Shown in pieces: positions 31,225-41,409 of a stretch of 64,000 nucleotides of DNA. This DNA comes from Cepaea nemoralis (taxonomy: Eukaryota; Mollusca; Gastropoda; Stylommatophora; Helicidae). Positions within the stretch are counted from its first letter, which is position 1, and each line of letters starts with the position of its first letter. The stretch lies in assembly GCA_014155875.1 (NCBI GenBank), contig JACEFZ010004193.1, positions 62,001 to 126,000 on the forward strand. Direction: 5' to 3'. The position numbers and the translations under genes are program-made. Under the pieces are notes generated by a model that was not told where the DNA came from, did not search any database, and was given only the letters and a program-made list of their open reading frames with translations.

Positions 31225-31560
31225 AATGACGGTTTGGAGTTATCTGGTGCACATGATTACCCCTACCGATTATCGATAAGACTGCAGTAGATGATATTCT
31301 TGGTATCTGTAAAGAAGGTAGTTTGCCATTGCTTTCCTTCCTAACAGTGACCATACTGGTCGATGACCGTAGCCATTGCCTCCAAAAAAAAAGATCCTCT
31401 GCCTACCGTCGTGAAGCTGGAGACCATAACCTACAACTATCTGTCGGCTGCTCTTCAACTTCATCCACCACCTGCACACATGGCTTCACGTAACCCTGAT
31501 CGGGGGGCTAAACGGTACTCCACCTTGCCCAAGGGTGTCCCGTAGGCTAGAGAAGGGAAG
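31225..31560 (-). promoter_or_regulatory. LINE A 5' untranslated region (probable promoter)
   Basis: No coding motif. It holds GGAAAGCAATGGCAAACTAC (about 31325-31344, minus) and then ACCAAGAATATCAT, a block that resembles the core of SINE types 1 and 2. The left border near 31560 is an estimate from where the repeats at 31600 begin. Confidence 0.5.
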
Positions 31561-31597
31561 GAGGCACCTTACCTCTCCTTTGATAGGGGATACCCCT

Positions 31598-31716
31598 ATC
31601 CCGCCACCCGCTATTACATTCTACCCCTACAAATCCAGACAAAAGTGAGAGGAATATTTGACAAGGAAGAAGAGAACAGTGCACAGCGCAGAACAGCCAC
31701 CCGTTATTACATTCTA
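31598..31716 (+). repeat. 72-bp LINE C snippet between 19-bp direct repeats
   Basis: 31626-31697 encodes LQIQTKVRGIFDKEE and QRRTAT, matching the linker of LINE C (about 45225-45290 minus) with about four differences. It is bracketed by CCACCCGCTATTACATTCT and CCACCCGTTATTACATTCT. Confidence 0.75.
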
Positions 31717-31729
31717 TTTCTATTATCGA

Positions 31730-32168
31730 ATTTAAAACACATGGCTGCAAATCCTGGACAATTAGTAAATAAGCGAACACATTCCTAGAAGCCTTGTACG
31801 AAAAGCCTCGTAGATGTGGTTCTATAGAAGCTTGCTGCAAATTCTTTGAACAGCCAAAATGAGCACTCTGGATATTTTAGAAAGGCTAAATCCCAACAAC
31901 AACTTATCACAATCATCAGAAAGGGGCAGTCATCATTTTTTTTGGGGGGGGGGGGGGGGGTCACATTATGAGAAGACAAAAACTGCAACATGTTGTGACA
32001 AACGGACAGATTTTTAGAAATAGAGACAGAGGAAAGCAGCATGAGAACATTCTTGACAGTCTTGTGCCATGGCAGGGAATGAAGTCAACACATGAACTGA
32101 TCCATGCCGTCGGACTTAGCAATTTATGGAGAAGCATGGTCGCTCATGCCAGTTGGCAAGGCATTTAG
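31730..32168 (+). mobile_element. RTE-like LINE 3' end, copy 1
   Basis: Coding scraps MWFYRSLLQI, TAKMSTLDILERL, then CACATTATGAGAAGACAAAA, TTCTTGACAGTCTTGTGCCA, LIHAVGLSNLWRSMVAHASW and a stop. 43938-44330 is a second copy in the same orientation. A poly-T/poly-G run (31939-31960) interrupts it. Confidence 0.75.
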
Positions 32169-32350
32169 TGTTGACTGTGACAACTGGAAAGAGTTGTGAA
32201 ACGAGTGATAAAGGAAAACAGCCAGAGAAAATTTCTTGACAGCCTTGTCATGACACGGAAGGATGTCAGCACACGAAGTGATGATTCTTGCTGCTGGAAA
32301 TCACCCACGTCAATTGGAAAAGCACGAGATAATGACCATCATTTAAAATC
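32169..32350 (+). mobile_element. RTE-like LINE 3' end, second partial unit
   Basis: GGAAAGAGTTGTGAAACGAG, QRKFLDSLVMTRKDVSTRSD and SIGKARD repeat the C-terminal coding of the preceding copy, head to tail. Confidence 0.55.
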
Positions 32351-32915
32351 GATAACGTACCTGTTAGTTTGCACTTCAGATTGCGTTTGTGTTATCTTTT
32401 TGCAGTCAGTTACACTTCTTTACACTTTCATTGTTAACGCTCTGAAAACATTCTTCTTCTTGGATGTGTATTTGATTCTCGCGCGTGTACACACTAACTT
32501 TAATACGCAATTTAAGTAATTTATATAATTTAAAGAGCTCATTCGGAGCTTTTCGAGTTAAATGTTACAACAACAAAAGAACAAAAAAGCGTTTGGAATG
32601 CTGTGGCCCAATTAGAAGAAACAAAATAGTGACTTTCCACAAGAACTAAACATCGAAAAAAAAAAAAAAAAACAACTAGACCATTAACACCAAAATGTCT
32701 CGAACACTGAAATAGTAACGTAAAATGGACCTAATTCACACCTTGAGGCGTACTGACTATAGGTACTAGTCTACAAATTGTTATAGACCTGTCGGAACTC
32801 GTCAGATAATAAGATCAACATCTCCCCGACCGCCTTAACTTCCCACATCATGTTACGGTTGTATGCATCTTAGAGACCAGGTCAATGTGCGATTTCCAAC
32901 CGTCTTGGGATTGTT
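32351..32915. other. No gene recognised
   Basis: AT-rich, with a poly-A run at 32657-32674. Nothing identified. Confidence 0.45.
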
Positions 32916-32917
32916 AA

Positions 32918-33027
32918 CGTATACGAGGACATAAATAGAAGGTTCTGTGTGCAACTAAGTTTAGTTTAGCGACTAAACTAAACTAAGTTGCACACAGAGC
33001 CTCCTATTTGTGTCCTCGTATGAGAAG
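32918..33027. repeat. Inverted repeat with 50-bp arms, 3-base loop
   Basis: The arm ...GAGGACATAAATAGAAGGTT CTGTGTGCAACTAAGTTTAG TTTAG is followed by CGA and its near-perfect complement down to TGTCCTCGTA. About five mismatches. No element family recognised. Confidence 0.88.
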
Positions 33028-33189
33028 GCGATGTATCCGATCTCGTCCCCAAGAGATCAGGGGAGAGTGTCATATCATTTGATGCTAAAGGTGTTTGGTG
33101 AAATTCCCAGGTTTGCCTTGTGCTAAGTCTGAGACGGACACTGTAACCTCTCAGCCGCGATGACCACGAAAGTAGTTGGTATTTCATTA

Positions 33190-33900
33190 TGATAGTCATA
33201 CATTCAGTATTCAACCATACTCAGACTACCCCGAAGTGCTCATCTATACAGATGGATCTGTTGTAAAGCAGCATAGAAGTGTGTGGGCATTTACAGCCCG
33301 TTCAGCGGGCCGAACCGTTCAAGAATCCAGTGGTGCCCACTCTATGATCACGAGCAGCATGACGATGGAAGTGATGGCAGTAACACATGCTTTCATATGG
33401 CTAGAATCACAGCATTATACCAACATGTGAGTGATTCAATGAGCATGATTCGGAAGGTCGAAGCTTGATCTGTGCGTAGACAGTGGACTGATTCGCTGCG
33501 AAAGTCCGTTGTCCGTAAGGCTACCTTCATCTTCGTCCCGGGACATGCGGGAGTCGAGGGAAATGAACGAGCTGATAAACTGGCTGGCTCTGCATCCCCT
33601 GCAGATGGCCAGCCATGGAACGCGCCGATGTTATTAACATCCTTAAAGAGATGTCGAGAACAGAGGACTTTGACGTCAGTGAATCCACATCGTTATCCAG
33701 GATGAGAGACTTGGGAGTAAGAATCGGCACGGCCAGACATGAGAGGTACATCGGGAAAACGAGGTGCCTCGTCAACCAACACAGAACTGGCACTATTAGC
33801 CACCGGACGCTGATGCATATGCTGGGGTGAGGATCTGAGCACATATGGACCCGTCCGGAGTGCAATGACGATACCCCAACTGATAACTGATAACTCAACC
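33190..33900 (+). pseudogene. RNase H LINE, 3' part
   Basis: LIYTDGSVV, AFTARSAGR, MTMEVMAVTHAF and, after frameshifts, ATFIFVPGHAGVEGNERADK (the RNase H His/Asp block) match LINE E (58618-60041) closely. The end is RCLVNQHRTGTISHRTLMH and the W.R.EC block, then the tail CTGATAACTGATAACTCAAC (33880-33898). One stop and at least two frameshifts. Confidence 0.88.
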
Positions 33901-34169
33901 ACACACGTGCCAAGTCCATAACAAGGCAACCGATGAGTAACTTTTATATGAATGTTTTCATGTAGAATGTTTCGTGTAGTTGAGTTGTATTTTTGTGTGT
34001 TTGTTGTTTGTTTTATGACGTAGGCTTTGACCGCAACATCCACTGTGTTACTTGTAAGCGTAAAACTTACCAATTATTCTTCTCGTTTTGTTTTGGGGTG
34101 ATTCATTTATTCATTGTATCTCCTTATGTAACACTACAGTGCGAACACATTAAAACAGAAGTAATAATG

Positions 34170-34397
34170 TAAAGCCCGTCTCCCTGGCCTAGGTGGTTGC
34201 GACTTTCTCCGTAATCCCGTATATACACGTCAACAAACGCAGCTGCGCGAGAATCGGTAGCGCCCGTTACTTACGGGATATGTGAGCCGACCGCTCAGAA
34301 AGCAACGGCAAACTACTGAGCGTAATCTTGCCAAGAAATCAACAACAGCGGTAAAATGCTGGTGTTGACAGCGATGTCCTGTAATAGGATATGCGGG
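34170..34397 (+). repeat. SINE type 2, full length
   Basis: CGTCTCCCTGGCCTAGGTGG starts the head; CTCAGAAAGCAACGGCAAAC and GCCAAGAAATCAACAACAG form the core; it ends ATGTCCTGTAATAGGATATGC. A G-rich run follows. Confidence 0.9.
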
Positions 34398-34671
34398 GAT
34401 GGGGGGAGGGGGGGGGTGTAAAAGACATACTTTACGTTCGTTGTTTGTTTATTTAACTCCACATTTTATTTCTTCCCATCTGATGCTATATGTCTGGTTC
34501 TACGAGTGAATATATTTACACGTCATAAGACATCAAGTTACAACCAAGCAGATTTTTCTACTTCTTTCATTTTCTCTTCACTCTCATTCTGTCCTCAATG
34601 CCTGCTTCTGCAATCGTTTTTTTTTTCTTCCTTTCCCCACCTCGTCCCACGACAACAAGAAACAACGACTG

Positions 34672-35010
34672 GTAAGAGACAGGCTGACGGCTTCATCGAA
34701 AATCCTGTAGACCTCTCTCATTATCCTCATTCTAAAGCCGGGCAATTTCAACGTTTGATCGGGTCATTGAGACAGACCGTAATGGTCAATGGCAATGGCC
34801 TTGATTTTGGACACCATTGGCAAATGTCCCGAGGAAACGCGACAGCAAGAAGCACGGATTGAAAGAGACAGGCTGACGGATCTATCGAAAATCGTGTGAA
34901 ACTATCTCATTATCTTCGTTCGTAAATCTGAGCAATTTCAGGGTGTGCTCTGGTTGTTTAGGCAAACCCAAACGGCCAATGGCGATGGCCTTGATGTTGA
35001 ACCCTGTGGT
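34672..35010. repeat. Two diverged tandem units of about 190 bp
   Basis: GAGACAGGCTGACGG begins at 34676 and again at 34865. Both continue through TATCGAAAATC.TGT, ATTATC.TC, GCAATTTCA and GATGGCCTTGAT.TTG. Confidence 0.8.
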
Positions 35011-35099
35011 AAAGTGCGTTTTGAAAATCTTCAAGAGCTTTTCTCCAAAACGTTCTTAATTTTATATTTACAGCGAAAACTGTGCACATTGTTTAACTA

Positions 35100-35230
35100 T
35101 CGAGGAGTGGCTGGCCAAGTGGTTAGAATGTCGAGTTTTCCTTACTCCTTACGAGAGACAAGGGTTCGTTTCCTCGGTAAGGTGTGGATTTTTCTTTTGT
35201 CGGGACCAAAAAGAAAACTATAACCTGCAC
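35100..35230 (+). repeat. tRNA-like SINE head
   Basis: GGAGTGGCTGGCCAAGTGGT (box A) and ACAAGGGTTCGTTTCCTCGG (box B) at tRNA spacing, followed by a short unrelated body. A C run (35281-35297) lies beyond. Confidence 0.55.
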
Positions 35231-35556
35231 AGTTCGCGGCGACTGCACAAGCCAGACGGCCCGCATTCTTCAGGCTTAAGCCCCCCCCCCCCCCCCTCAT
35301 CTTCCCCTCCTTGTCCTATACCGCAAGGTACTATAGAAAATAGATGACAGTTTAACTATCAGCGGAGTTAATATGCAAATCATCCCATCACGTGCCTGCA
35401 AAGTGGGGTGGGAGTCCATATCTCTCTACAGATCTACAGAGTTCGATCTTTGGTGTCCTGGATACATTCTATTCGATGTACATTCCTCCACACCATCGTC
35501 TTATATCATCAGGCATCATTATCTCTCTCGGCCTGCCTCTGCCTCTGCATCTCATC

Positions 35557-36430
35557 TCATAATGTTCCTCTTATACCTAGTGGTGTCGAGGTGAAGAAGA
35601 ACCAGCGGGAGAGTGCCCGTTTATGGGCTTCATGTATCGATATTCTCATGGGCTCTGTTTTTCTCTGCGTCCATCGTTTACGTTGTCGGCCTCTTCCTCT
35701 GCTTCCGTCTGGTCTGTACATCATTGCTTGTTGTGGTATACTATTAGTTGGTAACCTACTTGCATGGCCAAACCATTTGACTTGCTGCCTTCTAATAAAA
35801 TCTAGCGCATCTGTGCCTCTGCTACCGTTGATATTTCTAATCATCACAATGTTCTCCAATGCCCCCCTTTCTCACTACATGACCGACGAACACGTTTCCT
35901 CTTTTCTTATATTTATGTATAGTGTCCCACGTTCATTAGTTTCTTCCATGATTTAAAACAATCTTACCAGGGCTTCCAGGTCTACACAGCTTAAGATGAG
36001 TATAAGAAAGTGTCCTTCCGTAGAGATGCTGACCACGTCACTCACCGTGTGTCAAGGGGTCTATAAAGTATGGGTCGAGCATTGCAAGCCCAAGCTACCT
36101 AAAACATGGACAAGAGCCTTTTACTTACGTTTCACATGTGGTATTATTCTGATATGCTGTTTATAATTGTCCCACAGTGTGCAGTGGTCGTCTGCGAAGA
36201 GTTATCAATTTAGTGTTGGATTATCCATGCTTTCTGAGTTTCCTTCTCTTTCGGTTTTCAGTACTAAAAATGATTCTAACGTTAGTTTGTCCAAATGGAT
36301 GATGAACCGTAATAGTAATAATGCACATCCTTGTCTTACTCCATTGGTTCCTTACATTGTTCAGAATATTCGTTATTCGTTTTTTGTGAGATTTGTCATA
36401 CTCTCTATGTTCTATGATGTTATTTAGCAG
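35557..36430 (-). pseudogene. RTE-like LINE, RT and C-terminus (decayed)
   Basis: Minus strand, in order: GTNGVRQGCALLLLRF (motif before the catalytic turn), LFADDHCTLWDNYKQH (catalytic Asp pair), then QVKWFGHASRLPTNSIPQQA and DGSRGRGRQRKRW in a 100-codon open frame (35859-35557). Stops and frameshifts separate the blocks. A different subfamily from LINE A. Confidence 0.78.
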
Positions 36431-36509
36431 ATACCCTTTTATATAATAATCTTCGAATATACCCCCATGCTTATTTATATATTATATAAGAGCGCATTTT
36501 CTTAAACAT

Positions 36510-36785
36510 CCGGTGTGTTGATGTCAAGGTTGCGGATTCAACCTCTAGCCCGGTTAGTTGGACTAAAATATTGATCTTTAGTCCTTGACACAGGGATATA
36601 AATTATAGGTACTTCTGAAGTCGGCGTGGGTTGGCCTGATGGCGAGGGACACTGGCAGTAGGGAAACTTAATTCACACACACAAATCAGTCCAGTACTCT
36701 GGACGTAGTAGCATGTATATGGACTACGCTTCAGTTCAAAGCGAGCGAACATACATACATACAAACAAACAAAGAAACAACAAAA
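36510..36785 (+). repeat. SINE type 5, copy 1
   Basis: GGTTGCGGATTCAACCTCTA (box B-like), GTTAGTTGGACTAAAATATT, GAAGTCGG.GTG and CAGTCCAGTACTCTGGACGT match 55560-55768 in order. It ends in ACATACATACATACAAACAA, a tetranucleotide tail. Confidence 0.7.
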
Positions 36786-36994
36786 ACATCTTTATATTCT
36801 GTTCAGGTGTGGAAATATTTACAGTGATCCCCGATGCATTCAGAATATCTTGAAAATATTCGTTCCATCAAATCATTCTTTACTTTTTCGCTTTGTATTA
36901 GTGTTCTATGTTATCATTAATTATTAATGTAAGGTTCACGTCTCACTCTCTTTGTGTTTATACATTTATAGAAATGTCTTTGCACAATCTCTCT

Positions 36995-37022
36995 TTTTTT
37001 TGGGGGGGGGGGGGAGGGGGTG
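36995..37022. repeat. T/G homopolymer run
   Basis: Eight T followed by a long G run. Confidence 0.9.
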
Positions 37023-37117
37023 ATTAAAGGGAGAAGGAAGGGCCAGGACTCACACAGTTGCTTGCTTAAGTTGAGTCCTACTCAACAAACTGCTGTAGGG
37101 GCGTGGTGTATTAAAGT

Positions 37118-37376
37118 TAGGTAGTTGCATATCCTTTACAGGACGTAGCAGTCAACCCTATCATTTTAGCTATTCGTGATTCCTGGGTAAGTTTACGTTC
37201 ATTAGTTTGCCACTGCATTCTGAACGAACGGCATCAATACCATTTTATATGTTTTTTAAACCAACGCAATACGGTCTGCTCCTAAATCGCCCGCTGCTGT
37301 GTTTCGAGTGCGGTATGCAGGATTACGAATTGCCTTCGTAACGCCTTCGCCACGGAGCCGGCTGTGTTGTAATTTA
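37118..37376 (-). repeat. SINE type 1 (minus)
   Basis: GCATATCCTTTACAGGACGT, TTAGTTTGCCACTGCATTCT and the head complement GTGTTTCGAGTGCGGTATGC through GCCACGGAGCCGGCT. Full length. Confidence 0.9.
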
Positions 37377-37383
37377 AAAAAAA

Positions 37384-37622
37384 GGTTTGCATATCCTTTA
37401 CAGGACATCGCTGTCAACATCAGCATCTTTTAGCTGATTGTTGATTTCTGGGCAAGATTACGCTAGTAGTTTGCCATTGCTTTCTGAGCGACCGGCTCAC
37501 ATACCCCGTAAGTTACCAACGCGGCGAGAACCGCTACTGATTCTCTAGCAGGTTACGTTACTCACGAGAATATACAGGATTACGGAGAAAGACGTTAACG
37601 CCTAGGCCAGGGAGACGGCTCT
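37384..37622 (-). repeat. SINE type 2 (minus)
   Basis: It begins GCATATCCTTTACAGGACAT, has TAGTTTGCCATTGCTTTCTG, and ends with the head complement GCCTAGGCCAGGGAGACGGC. It is directly beside a type 1 copy in the same orientation. Confidence 0.9.
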
Positions 37623-37734
37623 GCTGAAGAAACAGAAGAAAATAAAAGGTCGATAGAAAAGGACTGGCTACTTAACTTCATTATGGCATAACTAACAATA
37701 TGTAAAAGCCTAATATGTCACATTTTCAGGTAAG

Positions 37735-37818
37735 TAACGTTCTTGATGCAACGGCAAACTACTGAACGTAAAATTCAACCTGGTGTTCGGTTGATCGCAA
37801 TGTCCCGTAAAGGACACG
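37735..37818 (+). repeat. SINE core fragment
   Basis: TTGATGCAACGGCAAACTAC and GATCGCAATGTCCCGTAAAG: the core and end without a head. Confidence 0.65.
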
Positions 37819-37971
37819 AATCAGTTAGATCTAGCTTGGTAAAGGTATTGGAAGAAGGAAAGCAGGCCAGGGCTCACACACTTGTCTGCTGCAGTGACTC
37901 CTTAAAACAAAAACAAAACAAATAAACTACTGTAATGTGTGTGAAGTATTAGGTGTTCTCATATTCTATGT

Positions 37972-38156
37972 TAGTTAGTTGCATATCCTTTTACAGGACG
38001 TCGCAGTCAACACCAGCATTTTTTTTTTGCTGTTGTGATCCCTTGGCAAGTTTACGTTCAGTAGTTTGCCATTACTTTCTAAACGACCAGCACCCATACC
38101 ATTTCGTTTAAAAAAAAAAACAACGATAGGCGGTCTGCTGCCAAAGCGCCAGTGTC
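37972..38156 (-). repeat. SINE type 1, head truncated
   Basis: GCATATCCTTTTACAGGACG through CAGTAGTTTGCCATTACTTT to GTCTGCTGCCAAAGCGCCAG. It stops at about 38156, next to the LTR boundary; the rest of the head is missing. Confidence 0.82.
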
Positions 38157-38172
38157 CGGGTCTTACTTATTA

Positions 38173-38630
38173 CTGACAATGGCTCGTGTTTTCTGACAGG
38201 GAGTTGAACAATTATACACTACGAATGATTGTACGAAACACACGGTAACATAACTGAAACATTTTTAATCACACTCTTCATATCATGCTGCGCTCACAAT
38301 GTCATTTACAGATGCATATCTACAACATACAAGTTCATCAATGCATAGAATAGTACACTCACTCAGTCTCTACAGAGCATACAAGCTTTCGTACATCAAG
38401 CATTGAATAATACATCAAATACATGCACCACTTTCTTCCATGTCCGTCCAGTCTCGAAGTCGTCGGCAGTCTGAGCTACCAGCGATGGTTTCTTGTTGGC
38501 CCTGCTTTTAGTTCTCGTGCGCTTCGTGCAGCACGCTGACCACTTGCCATACCCTGCGTAGTAGCTGCTAGTTGAGTTCACGGTCGTACTAGTTCGTCGT
38601 CGCCAGGCGATGGCGAGGGAGATTCTGACA
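38173..38630 (-). mobile_element. Putative 3' LTR of the Gypsy element
   Basis: On the minus strand it begins TGTCAGAATCTCCC and ends CGAGCCATTGTCA, a TG...CA pair with five shared terminal bases (TGTCA). It is preceded by the purine-rich AAGAGGGGGTGGTGGAGAA, a credible polypurine tract. No second copy lies on the other side of the element, so the boundaries rest on these signals alone. The open frame 38641-38396 falls inside it. Confidence 0.6.
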
Positions 38631-38639
38631 TTCTCCACC

Positions 38640-39606
38640 ACCCCCTCTTATGAAAGGAGTATCCTTTCATTCTGGGTGTTTATACTTGGTACAAGTTAAT
38701 AATATCTTTCTAAGTCAGAATCGATTAACTGTTTGTATTGTTAGGTGACTCTCTGATATATTTCTGGATTGACATTGACTTGGTAATAATGCATGATATA
38801 TATTTCCCTCAGTGTTGCCCTGAGGCTACTTTCATCAGTATTGTCACCTAGTTGGATCAGTACTTTGGTTGCTAATGGACTTAAGCCAGTCCGGTAGTTA
38901 TCAGCGACTAACGCTATCTTTCAAGCAACGCACTACCTCACGATAAAAGAACAAAAATCACAAAAAGAACATGTCAGGCCCTAAATCATCTTCCTTATAA
39001 GATTACTTCAGAATTAGAAACCCACCGATATGGTAAGATAATGCTGGTCCCCCAACCTTGGTAACTATACTCCACGCAAGGTTAACGTCACCTGGTGATG
39101 TGTAGTCATTTTGGCTACCATGACAAAGATAATATATGCATGCTTACATTTTCCATTTGTCAAATTGTCTCCCCTTTGGTGTAATGGTAAAACGTTATGG
39201 GAGTTAATTTCGAAATTCTTTCAAAAATAATAAAGTATATTTGTTATTTCTATTCTAAGCGTCATAGTTTGATATTTCTTTTCAATAGTGGCATACTTGG
39301 CACCATTGAGAAAATCTTAATCAATCAATGATTCTTAGATCACAAATATATAAATCCTTTCATACTATTTATCATATGCAAACATTAGTGTCACAAAATC
39401 ATTCACTCTGTCTTTCCTTAATGACTATTTGTGATATAGTCTGCTATTTTTGATAAATTTAGAAAATATTTAGAAAAGGAAGCGGAAGTACACACTAATG
39501 TGTTCACACGATGGAATAATAAACACTGTTCTTGTACACGTTTGGATTACACTGTTCTGGATGAGTTGAATTCCTCTACTGTCGTCCATTTCACACAGTT
39601 ATACAG
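38640..39606 (-). other. 3' non-coding region of the Gypsy element
   Basis: AT-rich, between the RNase H frame and the putative LTR. No coding motif is seen. Confidence 0.45.
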
Positions 39607-40079
39607 TTTGAATAACGAAGACACAAACAATAGATTGCACGATTTATTGCCTGGCATATTTCGCTGCATCTCGTCAGGTACATACTGCAGAAATCACACA
39701 ACTTACGTGAATTAACTAGATAAATCCTTCAAGTTGAAATATACACATATTCGCACAGTAATGTCACTTATCTACCACGGTAATTTTAAGCTGACTAACA
39801 TGTCTTTCTGTTTGCACAATTCTGGCTTGCGTTGATAGATCATAATTGCATCAACGCAAGCCAGAATTGTGCAAACAGAAAGACATGTTAGTCAGCTTAA
39901 AATTACCGTGGTAGATATGTGACATTACTGTGCGAATATGTGTATATTTCAACTTGAAGGATTTATCTAGGTGATTCACGTAAGTTGTGTGATTTCTGCA
40001 GTATGTACCTGACGAGATGCAGCGAAATATGCCAGGCAATAAATCGTGCAATCTATTGTTTGTGTCTTCGTTATTCAAA
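39607..40079. repeat. 230-bp inverted repeat, 13-base loop
   Basis: Arms 39607-39836 and 39850-40079 are reverse complements with three mismatches in 230 (about 98.7%). The loop is AGATCATAATTGC. Each arm, read inward, encodes NNEDTNNRLHDLLPGIF and SFKLKYTHIRTV. The right arm is open for 77 codons on the minus strand; the left arm has a TAA at the site of two of the mismatches. The peptide is not recognised. A transcript of either strand would fold into a long near-perfect duplex. Confidence 0.95.
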
Positions 40080-40453
40080 TTCACTACGGGAAAACATTGT
40101 TTTGAAGTTATACAGTTAAAATATTCGAACAGTTTCCTGTGCTTATATCACTGTTATACATAAGCTTTGATACTACTGGATGTTACCGAGAGCTGGAATA
40201 CGGTTAAGTCTATACAGCTGTGTAGTATTGTTTTTGTAACACTGATTGTAGGAATGCTACTAAAGGTTTAAAAGTAATTTCCTTACACATTTCGATCGTT
40301 CATTTGTTCATAACATTCACTAGTTAAAAATGTGTTTCTAATAAATTGCAGGACTCAATCCTTATCACAGAAGTAACTATTCACAGCGTTCATTGTTTAA
40401 ATAGATAATTTCCCTGGACTGTGATAGTTGTCTGAGCGCTATAGGTCACCACC

Positions 40454-40918
40454 TCAGTCTTTGCGCTCAGACGTAGTTACACTGTCGTTCGACGCCTCGA
40501 GAGGACATCTGGATTGCAGGTCGGCAATTGTATTTTCTGTTCCGTCGATGTGTCTTATGTCGAAGCTGTAGTTTTGGAGTAACAAAGCCCATCTAGCTAT
40601 CCTGTGGTTCGTCGGTGTCCCTCTAGTAATGACAGTTAATGGATTGTTATCTGTCTCCACAATGAAATGTTTACCTAGCAAATATTTAGATAACTTAGAA
40701 ATGGCAAAGATTAATGCGAGACCTTCCAACTCTGGTGTAGACCATCTGCGTTCTCTTGGTGATAACTTTCGACTTACATAACAGACTGGATGTAAGATGT
40801 CATAATAGGATTGCAACAAAACGCTTGCGATACCTATGGTTCTCGCGTCAGTTCTCAATCTAAAAGGAATGTGTAGATTTGGCAATTTTAGTAGAGGATT
40901 GGATGAAAAATATGACAA
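40454..40918 (-). pseudogene. Gypsy-type RNase H domain
   Basis: 154 codons: FRLRTDARTIGIASVLLQ (Asp), PVCYVSRKLSPRERRWSTPE and LEGLALIFAI (Glu), HFIVETDNNPLTV (Asp), then HRIARWALLLQNYSFDIRHI and IADLQSR (Asp). The classic tethered RNase H of Ty3/gypsy Pol. It is shifted in frame from the RT near 40930. It ends with a stop and no integrase follows, which fits RNase H being the C-terminal domain. Confidence 0.9.
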
Positions 40919-40938
40919 TACTTTTGTAAAGGCAGGTC

Positions 40939-41409
40939 TCAGGCCTTCTCGTTTACAATTTTATTAGGTTGGTTTTTTGTTAACAGATTTGTAAAACTTT
41001 CTGTCAAACTTGAGAAGTTCGGTATGAATCTTCTGTAATAATTTAACAATCCTAACATGCTTCTTACTTCCTTTTTGGTTGTAGTAAGTGACATTTTTAG
41101 AATTCGAGAAACAATATTGTCATCAGTGGTAATATATCCGTTACAAATTTTGCAGCCTAAAGAAGTAATTTCCTGGTAGGCAATTTCTACTTTTGCTGGC
41201 TTTACTGTCAGACCATGTTGCCTCATGCGTTCAAAGGTTTGTCGTAGCGTCACTAGGTGTTCTGTCATTGTCTTTGTGTGTACACAGATGTCGTCCATGT
41301 ATGAGAGACTGTTGGGTATGTCTGCCAGTAGCAGTCTTGTCATTCTTACAAATGTCGCTGGGGCATTGACTGGCCCAAATGGGAGTTTCACCATTCGTAT
41401 AGTCCCCAA
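40939..41409 (-). pseudogene. Gypsy-type RT, palm/thumb
   Basis: 156 codons: VKLPFGPVNAPATFVRM, SLSYMDDICVHTKT (catalytic YMDD), VEIAYQEITSLGCKI and VRSMLGLLNYYRRFIPNFS. Standard Ty3/gypsy RT motifs. The frame differs from the upstream RT part: a frameshift lies near 41395. Confidence 0.92.

Larger units (their letters stand above)
28372..31560 (-). mobile_element. LINE A: near-complete RTE-like retrotransposon
   Basis: A single element on the minus strand. 5' region about 31560-31225; endonuclease 31222-30780; RT within 30783-28717; C-terminal domain 28717-28390; 3' end near 28372 (GGCATGGCACATAATGGATG). Lesions that I can place: a frameshift near 31030-31040, a TAG near 30829-30831 and a TAA at 28717-28719. 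No target duplication was found. The 3' end recurs at 52470-52640 (plus). An active copy would code for its own target-primed reverse transcription. Confidence 0.88.

Noticed and set aside
38396..38641. 81-codon frame rich in Arg/Lys
   Set aside because: It lies within the putative LTR and has no recognisable motif.
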